From: Botryobacter ruber
GTDB taxonomy: Bacteria; Bacteroidota; Bacteroidia; Cytophagales; Hymenobacteraceae
DNA: 64,000 nt
Reading direction: 5' to 3'
Assembly (NCBI RefSeq): GCF_003347595.2
Contig: NZ_QCZK02000035.1
Span: 62,001-126,000 of the forward strand
The position numbers and the translations under genes are program-made. The notes under the pieces are model-generated. The model made no database searches. It saw only the letters and a list, made by a program, of their open reading frames with translations, and was not told the DNA's origin. This document shows positions 1 to 8,766 of the stretch, piece after piece. How positions within the stretch are numbered: the stretch's first letter is position 1; the number at the start of each line of letters is the position of its first letter.

Positions 1-367
1 AACTGCTATTTGATGCAGGTGTATGGAGGGTATTAAGGAAAATAACAATAATAATTTCAATTCTATGGCTGCTAAAGCTGCTTCGTTTGGCAAGATAAAC
101 AAAGGTAAAGCAACAAATGCTGTGGGATATAGGGAGTTTATACTGTAGAGATTTTCCTTTAAATCAAAATGCCAACGTTGGCGTTGCAGGCATAAGGTCT
201 GATGCCCATGCTGCTGCAGTTAGAAAACAGTAATACTAGATCAGGTAGCACAATTTAAAACTTTACTCAAGATATAATAAACTTTACAATGTCTCCACCT
301 CCTGTTATCAGTGTCATAACTGTTATAGTTTATTAATTAAACACAAAACTTAAATAAATATATATCT
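1..367. other. Left-edge non-coding stretch
   Basis: No gene is recognised here. One short frame runs from an ATG at 23 to a TAG at 146-148 (41 codons, Asn-rich then Ala/Lys-rich). A second coherent frame in another phase ends near 231. They could be the decayed end of a gene outside the window, or chance. The last 60 bases before the SusC start are AT-rich, as expected of a Bacteroidota leader. Confidence 0.3.
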
Positions 368-3300
368 ATGAATTGGGATTTAACGAGAAAACCAGGAGCA
401 AATACCAGGCTGTTGGGTAAACTGAAGCTTATGCAAGTTGCCTCTGTGCTTTTAACTTGTATGTTTTTAAGTTTACAGGCTCTGGCGCAAACCGGCAACC
501 TGAATATAACAGGCCGGGTTACAGACGAAAGAGGAGTGGGTATGCCGGGTGTAACCGTAATGCTGAAAGGCACTACCACCGCTGCCCCTACTGATGTTGA
601 TGGTAATTATGCTATCACGGTGCCGAACGGAACAGGAACACTGGTATTTACTTTTGTGGGATACCAGACCCAGGAGGTGCCCATTAACAACCGCTCTACG
701 ATTAATGTGACCATGGCTACCGATGCCAGGGCGCTGGATGAGGTGGTCGTAGTTGGGTATGGCGTTCAACGGCAGGAAGCTGTAACTGGCTCAGTAGCTT
801 CCATTAGTGGAGATGCCATGCGCGACGTGCCGGCTGGTAATATCACACAGGCGCTGCAGGGGCGTTTGCCAGGGGTGGAGTTTGCGCAAACATCCTCCAG
901 GCCGGGCGCCTCAACCCAAATCCGGATTCGCGGAACGCGCTCACTAAATGCCAGCAACGATCCGCTGGTAGTACTGGATAATATTCCTTTTGCCGGGTCT
1001 ATCTCCGATATCAATCCAAACGACATTAAAAGCGTTGATATCCTGAAAGATGCCTCGGCAACGGCCATTTACGGCTCGCGGGGTGCCAACGGGGTTATAT
1101 TGGTGACAACCCACAAAGGGAAAGCAGGACAAAAAGCAAGGGTAAATTATAATAGTTTTTATGGTATAAGAGATGTGTTTGCCAAATATCCCATGATGGA
1201 CGGGCCGGAGTTTGTTGCGCTCCGTAAGGCAGCCGGTATGTTTACAAATGCATTGGATGAATCCGATGACGTAAACACCGACTGGCAAGACTTGTTGTAC
1301 AAAACCGGTAAAATGTCAAGCCACGACTTAGGCATTTCAGGTGGCACCGAAAATGGTAGCTACAACTTCAGTGCGGGCTATTTTGAGGATGAAGGCGTGA
1401 TTCCTACACAGCAGTACAAACGTTACTCTATGCGCGGTGGCCTTGACCAGGGAGTAGGTAAATATTTCCGGCTTGGCTTTACTACCTACAATAACTACAA
1501 TGTTACGGAGGGTTCTAATATAGGGCTATACGGAACCTTAAGTGCGTCCCCTATTGCCAATCCGTTCAATGCTGACGGTACCTTGAAAAGAACCATCAGG
1601 ATGCCGTTGGATGAGCAGTTTGTAATTACAGGAGAGGTGGTAGAGGGTTTAAGCGATCAATGGCTCAGCGAAACCAGGGCTTTTGGAACATATAACACCA
1701 TGTATGGCGAAGTAGAAATTCCGGGAGTTGAGGGCTTAAAATATCGTACCAACCTTGGATTGAATTACCGCCAGAGCCACGGTGGCGCCTATACAGGAGA
1801 AGGAATAAACAGTGCTACACTTACAACTCCTTCAACCGCTTCTATTAGCAATTCGCATACCTACGACTGGACAATTGAAAATATGCTGACCTACGACCGC
1901 ACCTTCGCCGGAAAGCATAACGTGAACGTAGTAGGGTTGTACTCTGCCTCACAATCCAGGTTCAATAGTTCTCGTATTGCAGCAAGAGATATTCCTGCGG
2001 ATGCCTTTCAATTTTACAACCTGGGGCAGGCTGCCGGCGAAATTACCGTTAACCCGAATGACCAAAACTACTGGCAGAGTGGCTTAATGTCGTGGATGGG
2101 ACGCGTTATGTACTCCTACGACGACCGCTACATGTTGAGCGCTACGTTACGCACCGATGGTTCCTCTAGGCTGGCCCCGGGACATAAGTGGCATACCTAC
2201 CCTGCGGTATCGGCCGGATGGAATGTTGCGAGGGAGTCGTTTATGGAGGATGTGAGCCTGATAAATATGTTGAAGTTACGTGCGGGCTATGGGCAAACCT
2301 CCAACCAATCTATCAATCCCTATGCTACCCTTGGTCGCTTAAGTACCAGGCCTTACAACTTTGGTCCTGATACCTATGAAACCGCTTTATATGTGACCGA
2401 ACTGCCGAATCCTAATTTAGGTTGGGAGTTCTCCCAGACATTGAATCTTGGCCTGGACTTCGCCCTCCTGAACCATCGCCTGTCCGGTACTGTAGAGTAT
2501 TATGTTACAAATACCAATAACATTCTGCTGCGGGTAGGTCTGCCTGCTACATCGGGCGTAGGCAGCTATGTGGCAAACATCGGGGAAACCCAGAACAAAG
2601 GCCTGGAATTGTCGCTTAACGGTGTGATACTGGACGAACTCAACGGCTGGACATGGGAAGCCGGTATTAACTTGTATGGCAACCGCAACAAACTGGTAGC
2701 ACTTGCTTCGGAACAACCGCGGGATGAATCCAACTGGTGGTTTGTAGGCCATCCGATCAATGTGATCTACGACTACGAGAAAATAGGCCTCTGGCAAGAG
2801 GGAGACCCGTATCTGAATGTCCTGGAACCGGGCGGAAATGTAGGTATGATCAAGGTGAAATATACAGGCGATTACAATGCCGATGGTACACCTGTAAGGC
2901 AAATCGGGCCTCTGGACCGGCAGATCATGGATGTAAATCCGGACTTCCAGGGAGGGTTCAATACCCGTGTAGCTTATAAGGGATTTGACCTGACGGCAGT
3001 CGGTGCCTTCCAAAGCGGCGGTATACTTATCAGCACGCTCTACGGAACATCAGGTTACCTCAATATGATGAGCGGGCGCAGGGGGAACGTAAGTGTGGAC
3101 TACTGGACACCGGAGAATACAGGTGCCAAGTATCCAAAACCAGGCGGCTTAATGAGCGGCGACAACCCAAAATATGGTAGTACCTTGGGTTACTTTGATG
3201 CAGGTTACCTGAAAATGCGCACGATATCACTAGGTTATAACTTTACCAGCAACAGTTGGTTGCAAAACGCCGGTATCAACAATCTGCGGCTCTATGTTTC

Positions 3301-3484
3301 TGCTCAGAACCCGTTTGTGATGTTCTCGCCTTACCACAGAGAATCAGGTCAGGACCCCGAAACTAACTCATATGCCGACGAAAATGTGGCGGTAGCCACT
3401 GGCACTCCAAGCCGACTGCTAACAATTGGCACGAACGCACCTGCAACACGGAACTACCTGGTTGGTCTCAATTTTACATTCTAA
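368..3484 (+). CDS. SusC/RagA-family TonB-dependent outer-membrane transporter
   Basis: This is the outer-membrane channel that, with its SusD partner, imports oligosaccharides using TonB energy. The 1038-residue protein has a signal peptide ending near ALAQ (residue 41). A carboxypeptidase-regulatory-like beta-sandwich follows (about 46-125), then a TonB box with DEVVVVGYG near 122-131. The plug (about 138-250) carries the SusC hallmark ILKDASATAIYGSRGANGVILV. A long beta-barrel ends in the typical aromatic residue (NFTF). The partner susD starts 6 bases after the stop, so they are co-transcribed. Its place beside xylanases suggests xylo-oligosaccharides as substrate, which is inference. The ATG at 368 is kept because it leaves a basic n-region before the hydrophobic segment. 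Confidence 0.95.
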   Translation: MNWDLTRKPGANTRLLGKLKLMQVASVLLTCMFLSLQALAQTGNLNITGRVTDERGVGMPGVTVMLKGTTTAAPTDVDGNYAITVPNGTGTLVFTFVGYQTQEVPINNRSTINVTMATDARALDEVVVVGYGVQRQEAVTGSVASISGDAMRDVPAGNITQALQGRLPGVEFAQTSSRPGASTQIRIRGTRSLNASNDPLVVLDNIPFAGSISDINPNDIKSVDILKDASATAIYGSRGANGVILVTTHKGKAGQKARVNYNSFYGIRDVFAKYPMMDGPEFVALRKAAGMFTNALDESDDVNTDWQDLLYKTGKMSSHDLGISGGTENGSYNFSAGYFEDEGVIPTQQYKRYSMRGGLDQGVGKYFRLGFTTYNNYNVTEGSNIGLYGTLSASPIANPFNADGTLKRTIRMPLDEQFVITGEVVEGLSDQWLSETRAFGTYNTMYGEVEIPGVEGLKYRTNLGLNYRQSHGGAYTGEGINSATLTTPSTASISNSHTYDWTIENMLTYDRTFAGKHNVNVVGLYSASQSRFNSSRIAARDIPADAFQFYNLGQAAGEITVNPNDQNYWQSGLMSWMGRVMYSYDDRYMLSATLRTDGSSRLAPGHKWHTYPAVSAGWNVARESFMEDVSLINMLKLRAGYGQTSNQSINPYATLGRLSTRPYNFGPDTYETALYVTELPNPNLGWEFSQTLNLGLDFALLNHRLSGTVEYYVTNTNNILLRVGLPATSGVGSYVANIGETQNKGLELSLNGVILDELNGWTWEAGINLYGNRNKLVALASEQPRDESNWWFVGHPINVIYDYEKIGLWQEGDPYLNVLEPGGNVGMIKVKYTGDYNADGTPVRQIGPLDRQIMDVNPDFQGGFNTRVAYKGFDLTAVGAFQSGGILISTLYGTSGYLNMMSGRRGNVSVDYWTPENTGAKYPKPGGLMSGDNPKYGSTLGYFDAGYLKMRTISLGYNFTSNSWLQNAGINNLRLYVSAQNPFVMFSPYHRESGQDPETNSYADENVAVATGTPSRLLTIGTNAPATRNYLVGLNFTF

Positions 3485-3489
3485 AAAAG

Positions 3490-5463
3490 ATGATAAAGAT
3501 GAATCGTTTTCGTATAAAAACTATAATAGGCACAGCCCTGATGATGTCGTTGTTCCTGGTATCCTGCGAGGATATTCTGGAAGAACAGCCGCGCAGTATT
3601 TATGAACCCAACTTTTTCCGAACCGAAAAAGGTGTTTACGGTGGACTAACTTCAATGTACGCGCACCTGCGTTATATTTACGGACAAGCCTACTATTACA
3701 ACACCACCGAAACAGGTACCGATGAAGTAACCTACGCGCAGAGTGCGGATCAAAACTTCCTGGTGATGGACCTTTCCGGTCAGGGCGAGATTACTCCTAC
3801 CACAAGTCGCGCCGATGTGTTGTGGGGAGCCGCATTTCCGAACATTAACACCGCCAGCGGTATTATTGAAAATGCTGCCGCAGTAGGCACCATTCCGGGT
3901 GCGCTGATTGCCGAAGCCAGGTTCTTCCGCGCCTTCGATTACTTTATGCTGGTACAAACCTTTGGCGGCGTGCCCCTGGATCTGGGCGCAGGGGAACTGA
4001 AGTTCAATACAAATCCGGTGAGAACCTCGGTGCGCAACACAGTGCCTGAAGTTTATACCAAAGCCATATTCCCGGATCTGCTCAAAGCGGTTGAAGATTT
4101 GCCGGTAAACCCGCGTGTTACCGGCGGTGTAACCAAAACGGTTGCACGCCTTTATCTGGCAAAAGCTTACCTAACCTATGGCTGGTGGCTTAGAAATCCC
4201 AACAATATCCCCACTTATCCGGAGGCTCCCCGAACCGACCCTGACGGGCATGATGCCCAGTGGTATTTTCAGCAGGCATACGATGTGGCTGTTAACGCTA
4301 TTCAAAATCCAGGGCCTTTCGGTTTAGTGGATACCTATTATGATGTAAACGTAGCGACAAATGACCGCAACAAAGAACAGCTGCTGTACGCCGACCACAC
4401 GGAAACAAGCGAATTTTATAACGGAGGCAGCCTGACATTTGGAAGTGGCGGCGCCCCCGATAACTTTGCCGGCTGGATGATGACCTGGAACTATACCAAT
4501 ATCAGGAGTGCACTAAATCCAGACTGGACGAATCCTGTAAGTTCTGTGCAGCGTGAAGCAACACAAGCCTTAGGTCGCCCCTGGATACGTATGGCTCCAA
4601 CCATCGGTGTAGTTACAAATACCTTTGCCGACAAAACAAATGATTCTCGCTACGATGGCACCTTTACAACCGTTTACCGTGGCAACTGGCCTAAAGGAGG
4701 AATCAATGCTCAGGTTGTGTATAACGCAAACAGTCTGCCGGTTAATCCAGGTGAGCCCATACTTACCTTCTTAAATGAGCAACCGGCAACGGCAATCTCT
4801 TATCCAAGTGGAGCAGGCAAAAGTAATGTAGGTGCAGGAGAGTTGCCTGGAAGATCCGATTTTGTTGTCCATCCCCGCGGCATTAGCCGAATTGTATACC
4901 CGGGACTTTGGAAGCTCGGTCCTCACCGTACCGACCATGACTCTGAAACCAGTTTAGGACAACCGAATGCCGGCAGTACCCGTCCTTTCTACATCGCCAA
5001 ATTCTCGGAGCTTTACTTTGTAGCGGCCGAAGCAGCTGTGATGGGCGCAACTACGCAGGCTGGTTACAACGCCAGGGAACTGGTTAATGTTATTCGTGCC
5101 CGTGCCGGCAAGTGGCGCTGGGACAACAACGGCAACACTGCCAAAGTGGTTGATAATAGCGCTGCTATGATTGCTGCCACCCCGGCAACTATCGACATCA
5201 ACTACATTCTGGCAGAACGTTCGCGTGAATATTTTGGCGAAGGTTACCGCTGGTACGATTTGGTGCGTACCCAAAAATGGGAAGAACTTGCTGCCACTTA
5301 CGAGATTGCCGGCAGAAACTATGGCGATCATACGCCTGTAACGGTAACGCGTACCATTCAACCGTATCACTACCTGCGGCCTATTCCACAAAGCCAGCTC
5401 GATGCTTTGGAAATGACTGCAGGAGAAAAAGATCTTTACCAAAACCCTGGATACAGAATGTAA
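3490..5463 (+). CDS. SusD/RagB-family surface glycan-binding lipoprotein
   Basis: This is the lid of the SusCD transporter, a surface lipoprotein that captures glycan before transport. A hydrophobic segment ends in the lipobox LVSC, followed by EDILEEQPRS, the usual SusD N-terminus. The C-terminal SusD signature is visible (ILAERSREYFGEGYRWYDLVRTQKW, then YLRPIPQSQLDA). The protein ends in the characteristic DLYQNPGY. At 657 residues it is longer than the common 500-600. It lies 6 bases behind susC and is closed by a strong hairpin terminator. A second in-frame ATG at 3499 is an equally possible start. Confidence 0.93.
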   Translation: MIKMNRFRIKTIIGTALMMSLFLVSCEDILEEQPRSIYEPNFFRTEKGVYGGLTSMYAHLRYIYGQAYYYNTTETGTDEVTYAQSADQNFLVMDLSGQGEITPTTSRADVLWGAAFPNINTASGIIENAAAVGTIPGALIAEARFFRAFDYFMLVQTFGGVPLDLGAGELKFNTNPVRTSVRNTVPEVYTKAIFPDLLKAVEDLPVNPRVTGGVTKTVARLYLAKAYLTYGWWLRNPNNIPTYPEAPRTDPDGHDAQWYFQQAYDVAVNAIQNPGPFGLVDTYYDVNVATNDRNKEQLLYADHTETSEFYNGGSLTFGSGGAPDNFAGWMMTWNYTNIRSALNPDWTNPVSSVQREATQALGRPWIRMAPTIGVVTNTFADKTNDSRYDGTFTTVYRGNWPKGGINAQVVYNANSLPVNPGEPILTFLNEQPATAISYPSGAGKSNVGAGELPGRSDFVVHPRGISRIVYPGLWKLGPHRTDHDSETSLGQPNAGSTRPFYIAKFSELYFVAAEAAVMGATTQAGYNARELVNVIRARAGKWRWDNNGNTAKVVDNSAAMIAATPATIDINYILAERSREYFGEGYRWYDLVRTQKWEELAATYEIAGRNYGDHTPVTVTRTIQPYHYLRPIPQSQLDALEMTAGEKDLYQNPGYRM

Positions 5464-5483
5464 TTGCTCTGCTGAATCCTGAT

Positions 5484-5525
5484 AAAAAAGACTGGCTGCT
5501 CATATTGGGCAGCCAGTCCTTTTTA
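5484..5525 (+). terminator. Rho-independent terminator after susCD
   Basis: Nine-base perfect stem ACTGGCTGC (5491-5499) with GCAGCCAGT (5509-5517), flanked by an A-run on the left and TTTTT on the right. It lies about 20 bases after the susD stop and may act in both directions. Confidence 0.9.
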
Positions 5526-5638
5526 TCATACATCTTTAATTTTAAGTGATAGCCGATGACGTAGAAGCTGCTCATATGAATGTCATTACCAGCTCTGGTT
5601 TGGAAAGAAAAAAAATGGACAATTTCTGGATGCTGCAT

Positions 5639-5666
5639 GAGCAGAAGGAATGGTGGCAGGTGCAGT
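5639..5666 (+). repeat. R1 dispersed element, copy a
   Basis: Carries GGTGGCAGGTGCAG preceded by GAGCAGAAGGAAT and followed by a T-run. The NTG triplet is ATG. It lies between the susCD terminator and the GH115 promoter. Confidence 0.8.
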
Positions 5667-5724
5667 CTATTTTTTTTAGAAGAAAACAGGCAGATATTCA
5701 TTCAGTTTGTTGCAGATGATTTTA

Positions 5725-5736
5725 GCAATCGGTTGC
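5725..5736. promoter_or_regulatory. LacI-type operator before the first GH115 gene
   Basis: Palindromic GCAATCGGTTGC, the core found near several genes of this locus and both lacI genes. It overlaps the -33 region of the promoter at 5733-5762, so a repressor bound here would block that promoter. Confidence 0.7.
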
Positions 5737-5762
5737 ATTTTACGGTTCTTTATGTAGCTTTG
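5733..5762 (+). promoter_or_regulatory. Bacteroidota-type promoter of the first GH115 gene
   Basis: A TTG at 5733-5735 is followed, after 19 bases, by TAGCTTTG (5755-5762). This matches the Bacteroidota -33 TTTG / -7 TAnnTTTG pattern. Transcription would start near 5769, leaving a leader of about 180 bases. Confidence 0.65.
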
Positions 5763-5952
5763 TAATAATAAGAAAATAAGTGTTAGTTGGATGTAAGACG
5801 GGAGATAATGAAAGCAAGATACAGGTCAAAAGGCCAGATATTTTGCTTTTATACTTCATAAAATGAGCTGGTCCCCTGTACAACAATTTACTCTCCACTT
5901 ATACGATGCTCTAGCCTGTTAAACCACAGACCAGTAAAAAACATCAAAGAAA

Positions 5953-8523
5953 ATGAATACGATGAAGCAACTTTTTGTAGTATTGATGGTGCTGTTCGCC
6001 CTGCCAGCGTGGAGTGCCGACCCTTTTGTTAAGTTTTCAAAAGAAGCCAATTCACTTCCCCTGGTGCAGGAAGGTAATCCCCTTCCCATCCTTCTGGATC
6101 AGGGCGATTTTGAAGGTGTCAGGATTGCGGTTACCAGTTTGCAGCAGGACTTTCAGGCTGTAACCGGTAAGGCGCCGGTACTTCTCAATGCAGCTTCCGG
6201 AAACAAAGAAGTTATCCTGGTAGGCACCATCGGGAAAAGCAAACTGATTGACGGGCTGCTGAAATCCGGTAAAATCAAGAAGAAAGAGCTGGCCGGCAAG
6301 CGGGAGAAGTTCATCATTACCACCGTTGATAACCCGGCGAAAGGTATTGACAGGGCACTGGTGATTGCCGGAAGCGATAAGCGCGGGACTATCTACGGCG
6401 TGTACGAGCTATCCAAACAAATTGGGGTGTCGCCGTGGTATTGGTGGGCTGATGTGCCGGTGGTACCCAACAAAAATATTTACGCGCTCCCGGGGCAGTA
6501 CACCGACGGCGAGCCTGCCGTAAACTACCGTGGCATCTTCCTGAACGATGAGGCGCCTGCCCTGACCGGCTGGGTAAAGCACACCTACGGAACCGACTAT
6601 GGTGACCATCGCTTTTATGCACGGGTGTTTGAACTGATTCTCCGCCTTCGCGGAAATTACTTATGGCCAGCTATGTGGCAATGGGCTTTCTACCAGGATG
6701 ATCCCTTAAATAGCAAAACAGCAGATACCATGGGCGTCATCATCGGTACATCCCATCATGAGCCGATGGCGCGTAACCACCAGGAATGGACCCGCAAAAG
6801 GAAAGAACACGGTGCCTGGAATTATGCTACGAACCAGGCTGTACTGGATAAATTTTTCCGGGAAGGGATTGAGCGGGTAAAAGGCACAGAGGATGTGATT
6901 ACCATCGGTATGCGTGGAGATGGCGACGAGGCTATGTCGGAAGAAACGGATATAAAGCTGCTGGAGAAGGTGGTGGAAAACCAGCGTAAAATCATCGCCG
7001 AAACCACGAAACGCCCTGCCAAAGAAACGCCGCAGGTCTGGGCGCTGTACAAGGAGGTGCTCGATTATTACGAAAAAGGCATGCGCGTTCCCGACGATGT
7101 CATCATGCTGCTCTGCGATGATAACTGGGGCAATGTGCGCCGCCTGCCCACCAAACAGGAACTCAAGCATCCCGGCGGTTGGGGCATGTATTACCACGTG
7201 GATTATGTAGGAGCGCCCCGTAATACCAAGTGGCTGAACGTGACGCCCATTCAGCACATGTGGGAACAGCTGCAGCTGACCTACGATTACGGCGTAAATA
7301 AGCTTTGGGTGCTCAACGTCGGCGACCTCAAGCCCATGGAATATCCGATTACCTTGTTCCTGGATATGGCCTGGAACCCAACCCAGTATAACGCCAATAA
7401 TCTACTCGACCACGCACGCCAGTTCTGTGCCCAGCAATTTGGCGAGGAGCAAGCCGACGAAGCGATGCGCATACTCAACCTGTACAGCAAGTACAACGGG
7501 CGGGTGACACCAGAAATGCTTGACCGCAATACCTATAACCTGGAAACAGGCGAATGGAAAAAAGTGTCGGACGAATATCTCAAATTAGAGGCAGAAGCGC
7601 TGCGTCAGTATGTTAGTCTTAAACCTGAGTATCGTGATGCCTACAAGCAATTGATTCTCTTCCCGGTTCAGGCAATGGCAAATTTGTATGAGATGTACTA
7701 TGCTCAGGCAATGAATCATAAACTGTATGCCGAAAAAAATCCGGAAGCTAACTTTTGGGCAAACAAAGTGGAGCAGACGTTTAAACGGGATGCCTTCTTA
7801 ATGAGTGATTACAACAACGTGATGTCCGGCGGCAAGTGGAAAAACATGATGTCGCAGAAGCACATTGGCTACACCTCCTGGAACGACAACTTCCCGGCAG
7901 ACAAATTGCCGGAGATTCACCGCCTTAAGGAGCCTGAGAAAGCGAAAGGCAAATATGTATTTACGCCGAAAGACCGCTATGTAGCCATCGAGGCGGAACA
8001 TTACTACGACCTCAAGAACCCGGCATCCAATGCCAGTTGGACGGTTATTCCCTATGTAGGCCGTACTTTGAGCGGCATTGCCGTAATGCCTTATTCCCAA
8101 CCCGTAGAAGGAGCCGCTGTTTCGTATAAAATGCAGTTACCGGCAGAGGTGCGTTCTGCCACGGTACATGTAGTAGTTAAATCCACGCTGGCTTTTAAAA
8201 ACCTGAGCGGACATAGGTATGCCGTTAGCTTTAACAACGGACCGGAAACAGTTGTAAATTTCAATTCCGATTTAAACGAAGACCCCAAAAATATTTACTC
8301 TGTCTTTTACCCGACTGTAGCACGTCGCGTTGTTGAGAAAAAAGTGAAGCTGGATATTCCGCAAACACCCGATGGAGTGCAGACGCTCACGCTGAAGCCG
8401 CTGGACCCTGGGGTGGTGTTTGAAAAGATAGTGGTGGACTTCGGCGGGTACAAACCTTCTTATTTGTTCATGGACGAATCACCTAGTAAAAGAGAGGTAG
8501 CGGAGGGTTCTGCCAGTAAGTAA
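5953..8523 (+). CDS. GH115 xylan alpha-1,2-glucuronidase
   Basis: Family GH115 enzymes remove (4-O-methyl)glucuronic acid from internal and terminal xylose units of xylan. The 856-residue protein has a signal peptide ending LPAWSA. The conserved GH115 core includes AGSDKRGTIYGVYELS, NYRGIFLNDEAPALTGW, LRGNYLWPAMW, GTSHHEPMARN, TIGMRGDGDEAMSEE and LLCDDNWGN. A C-terminal GH115_C-like beta domain starts about residue 670 (YVAIEAEHYYD) and ends with DPGVVFEKIVVDFGG. Length is normal for the family. An operator-controlled promoter precedes it and GH3 follows 243 bases later. It lacks a lipobox, so it is probably periplasmic. A second GH115 lies at 13491-16469. Confidence 0.93.
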   Translation: MNTMKQLFVVLMVLFALPAWSADPFVKFSKEANSLPLVQEGNPLPILLDQGDFEGVRIAVTSLQQDFQAVTGKAPVLLNAASGNKEVILVGTIGKSKLIDGLLKSGKIKKKELAGKREKFIITTVDNPAKGIDRALVIAGSDKRGTIYGVYELSKQIGVSPWYWWADVPVVPNKNIYALPGQYTDGEPAVNYRGIFLNDEAPALTGWVKHTYGTDYGDHRFYARVFELILRLRGNYLWPAMWQWAFYQDDPLNSKTADTMGVIIGTSHHEPMARNHQEWTRKRKEHGAWNYATNQAVLDKFFREGIERVKGTEDVITIGMRGDGDEAMSEETDIKLLEKVVENQRKIIAETTKRPAKETPQVWALYKEVLDYYEKGMRVPDDVIMLLCDDNWGNVRRLPTKQELKHPGGWGMYYHVDYVGAPRNTKWLNVTPIQHMWEQLQLTYDYGVNKLWVLNVGDLKPMEYPITLFLDMAWNPTQYNANNLLDHARQFCAQQFGEEQADEAMRILNLYSKYNGRVTPEMLDRNTYNLETGEWKKVSDEYLKLEAEALRQYVSLKPEYRDAYKQLILFPVQAMANLYEMYYAQAMNHKLYAEKNPEANFWANKVEQTFKRDAFLMSDYNNVMSGGKWKNMMSQKHIGYTSWNDNFPADKLPEIHRLKEPEKAKGKYVFTPKDRYVAIEAEHYYDLKNPASNASWTVIPYVGRTLSGIAVMPYSQPVEGAAVSYKMQLPAEVRSATVHVVVKSTLAFKNLSGHRYAVSFNNGPETVVNFNSDLNEDPKNIYSVFYPTVARRVVEKKVKLDIPQTPDGVQTLTLKPLDPGVVFEKIVVDFGGYKPSYLFMDESPSKREVAEGSASK

Positions 8524-8658
8524 GAGCTGGGATAAAAACGCCACATGCTGTTGAAAATACTTACACAGCAGGCAGCTTCAGGAGGGGAGGCAAGTAAGTG
8601 ATTGTGTGCTTAGGGGGCCTGCCCCGATGTGCAGCAAGAAAAAGCAACTGCGCTTACA

Positions 8659-8688
8659 GGAGCAGCAGGTTTGGTGGCAGGTGCAGCT
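8659..8688 (+). repeat. R1 dispersed element, copy b
   Basis: AGCAGCAGGT-TTG-GTGGCAGGTGCAGC followed by TGATTTTATTT. The NTG triplet is TTG. It lies 80 bases before the GH3 start. Confidence 0.85.
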
Positions 8689-8766
8689 GATTTTATTTCA
8701 TAGTAACAAACACAACAATAGTAGACTAATTCTGAATTAATTTATAAGTATTGTAAAAACAAATAA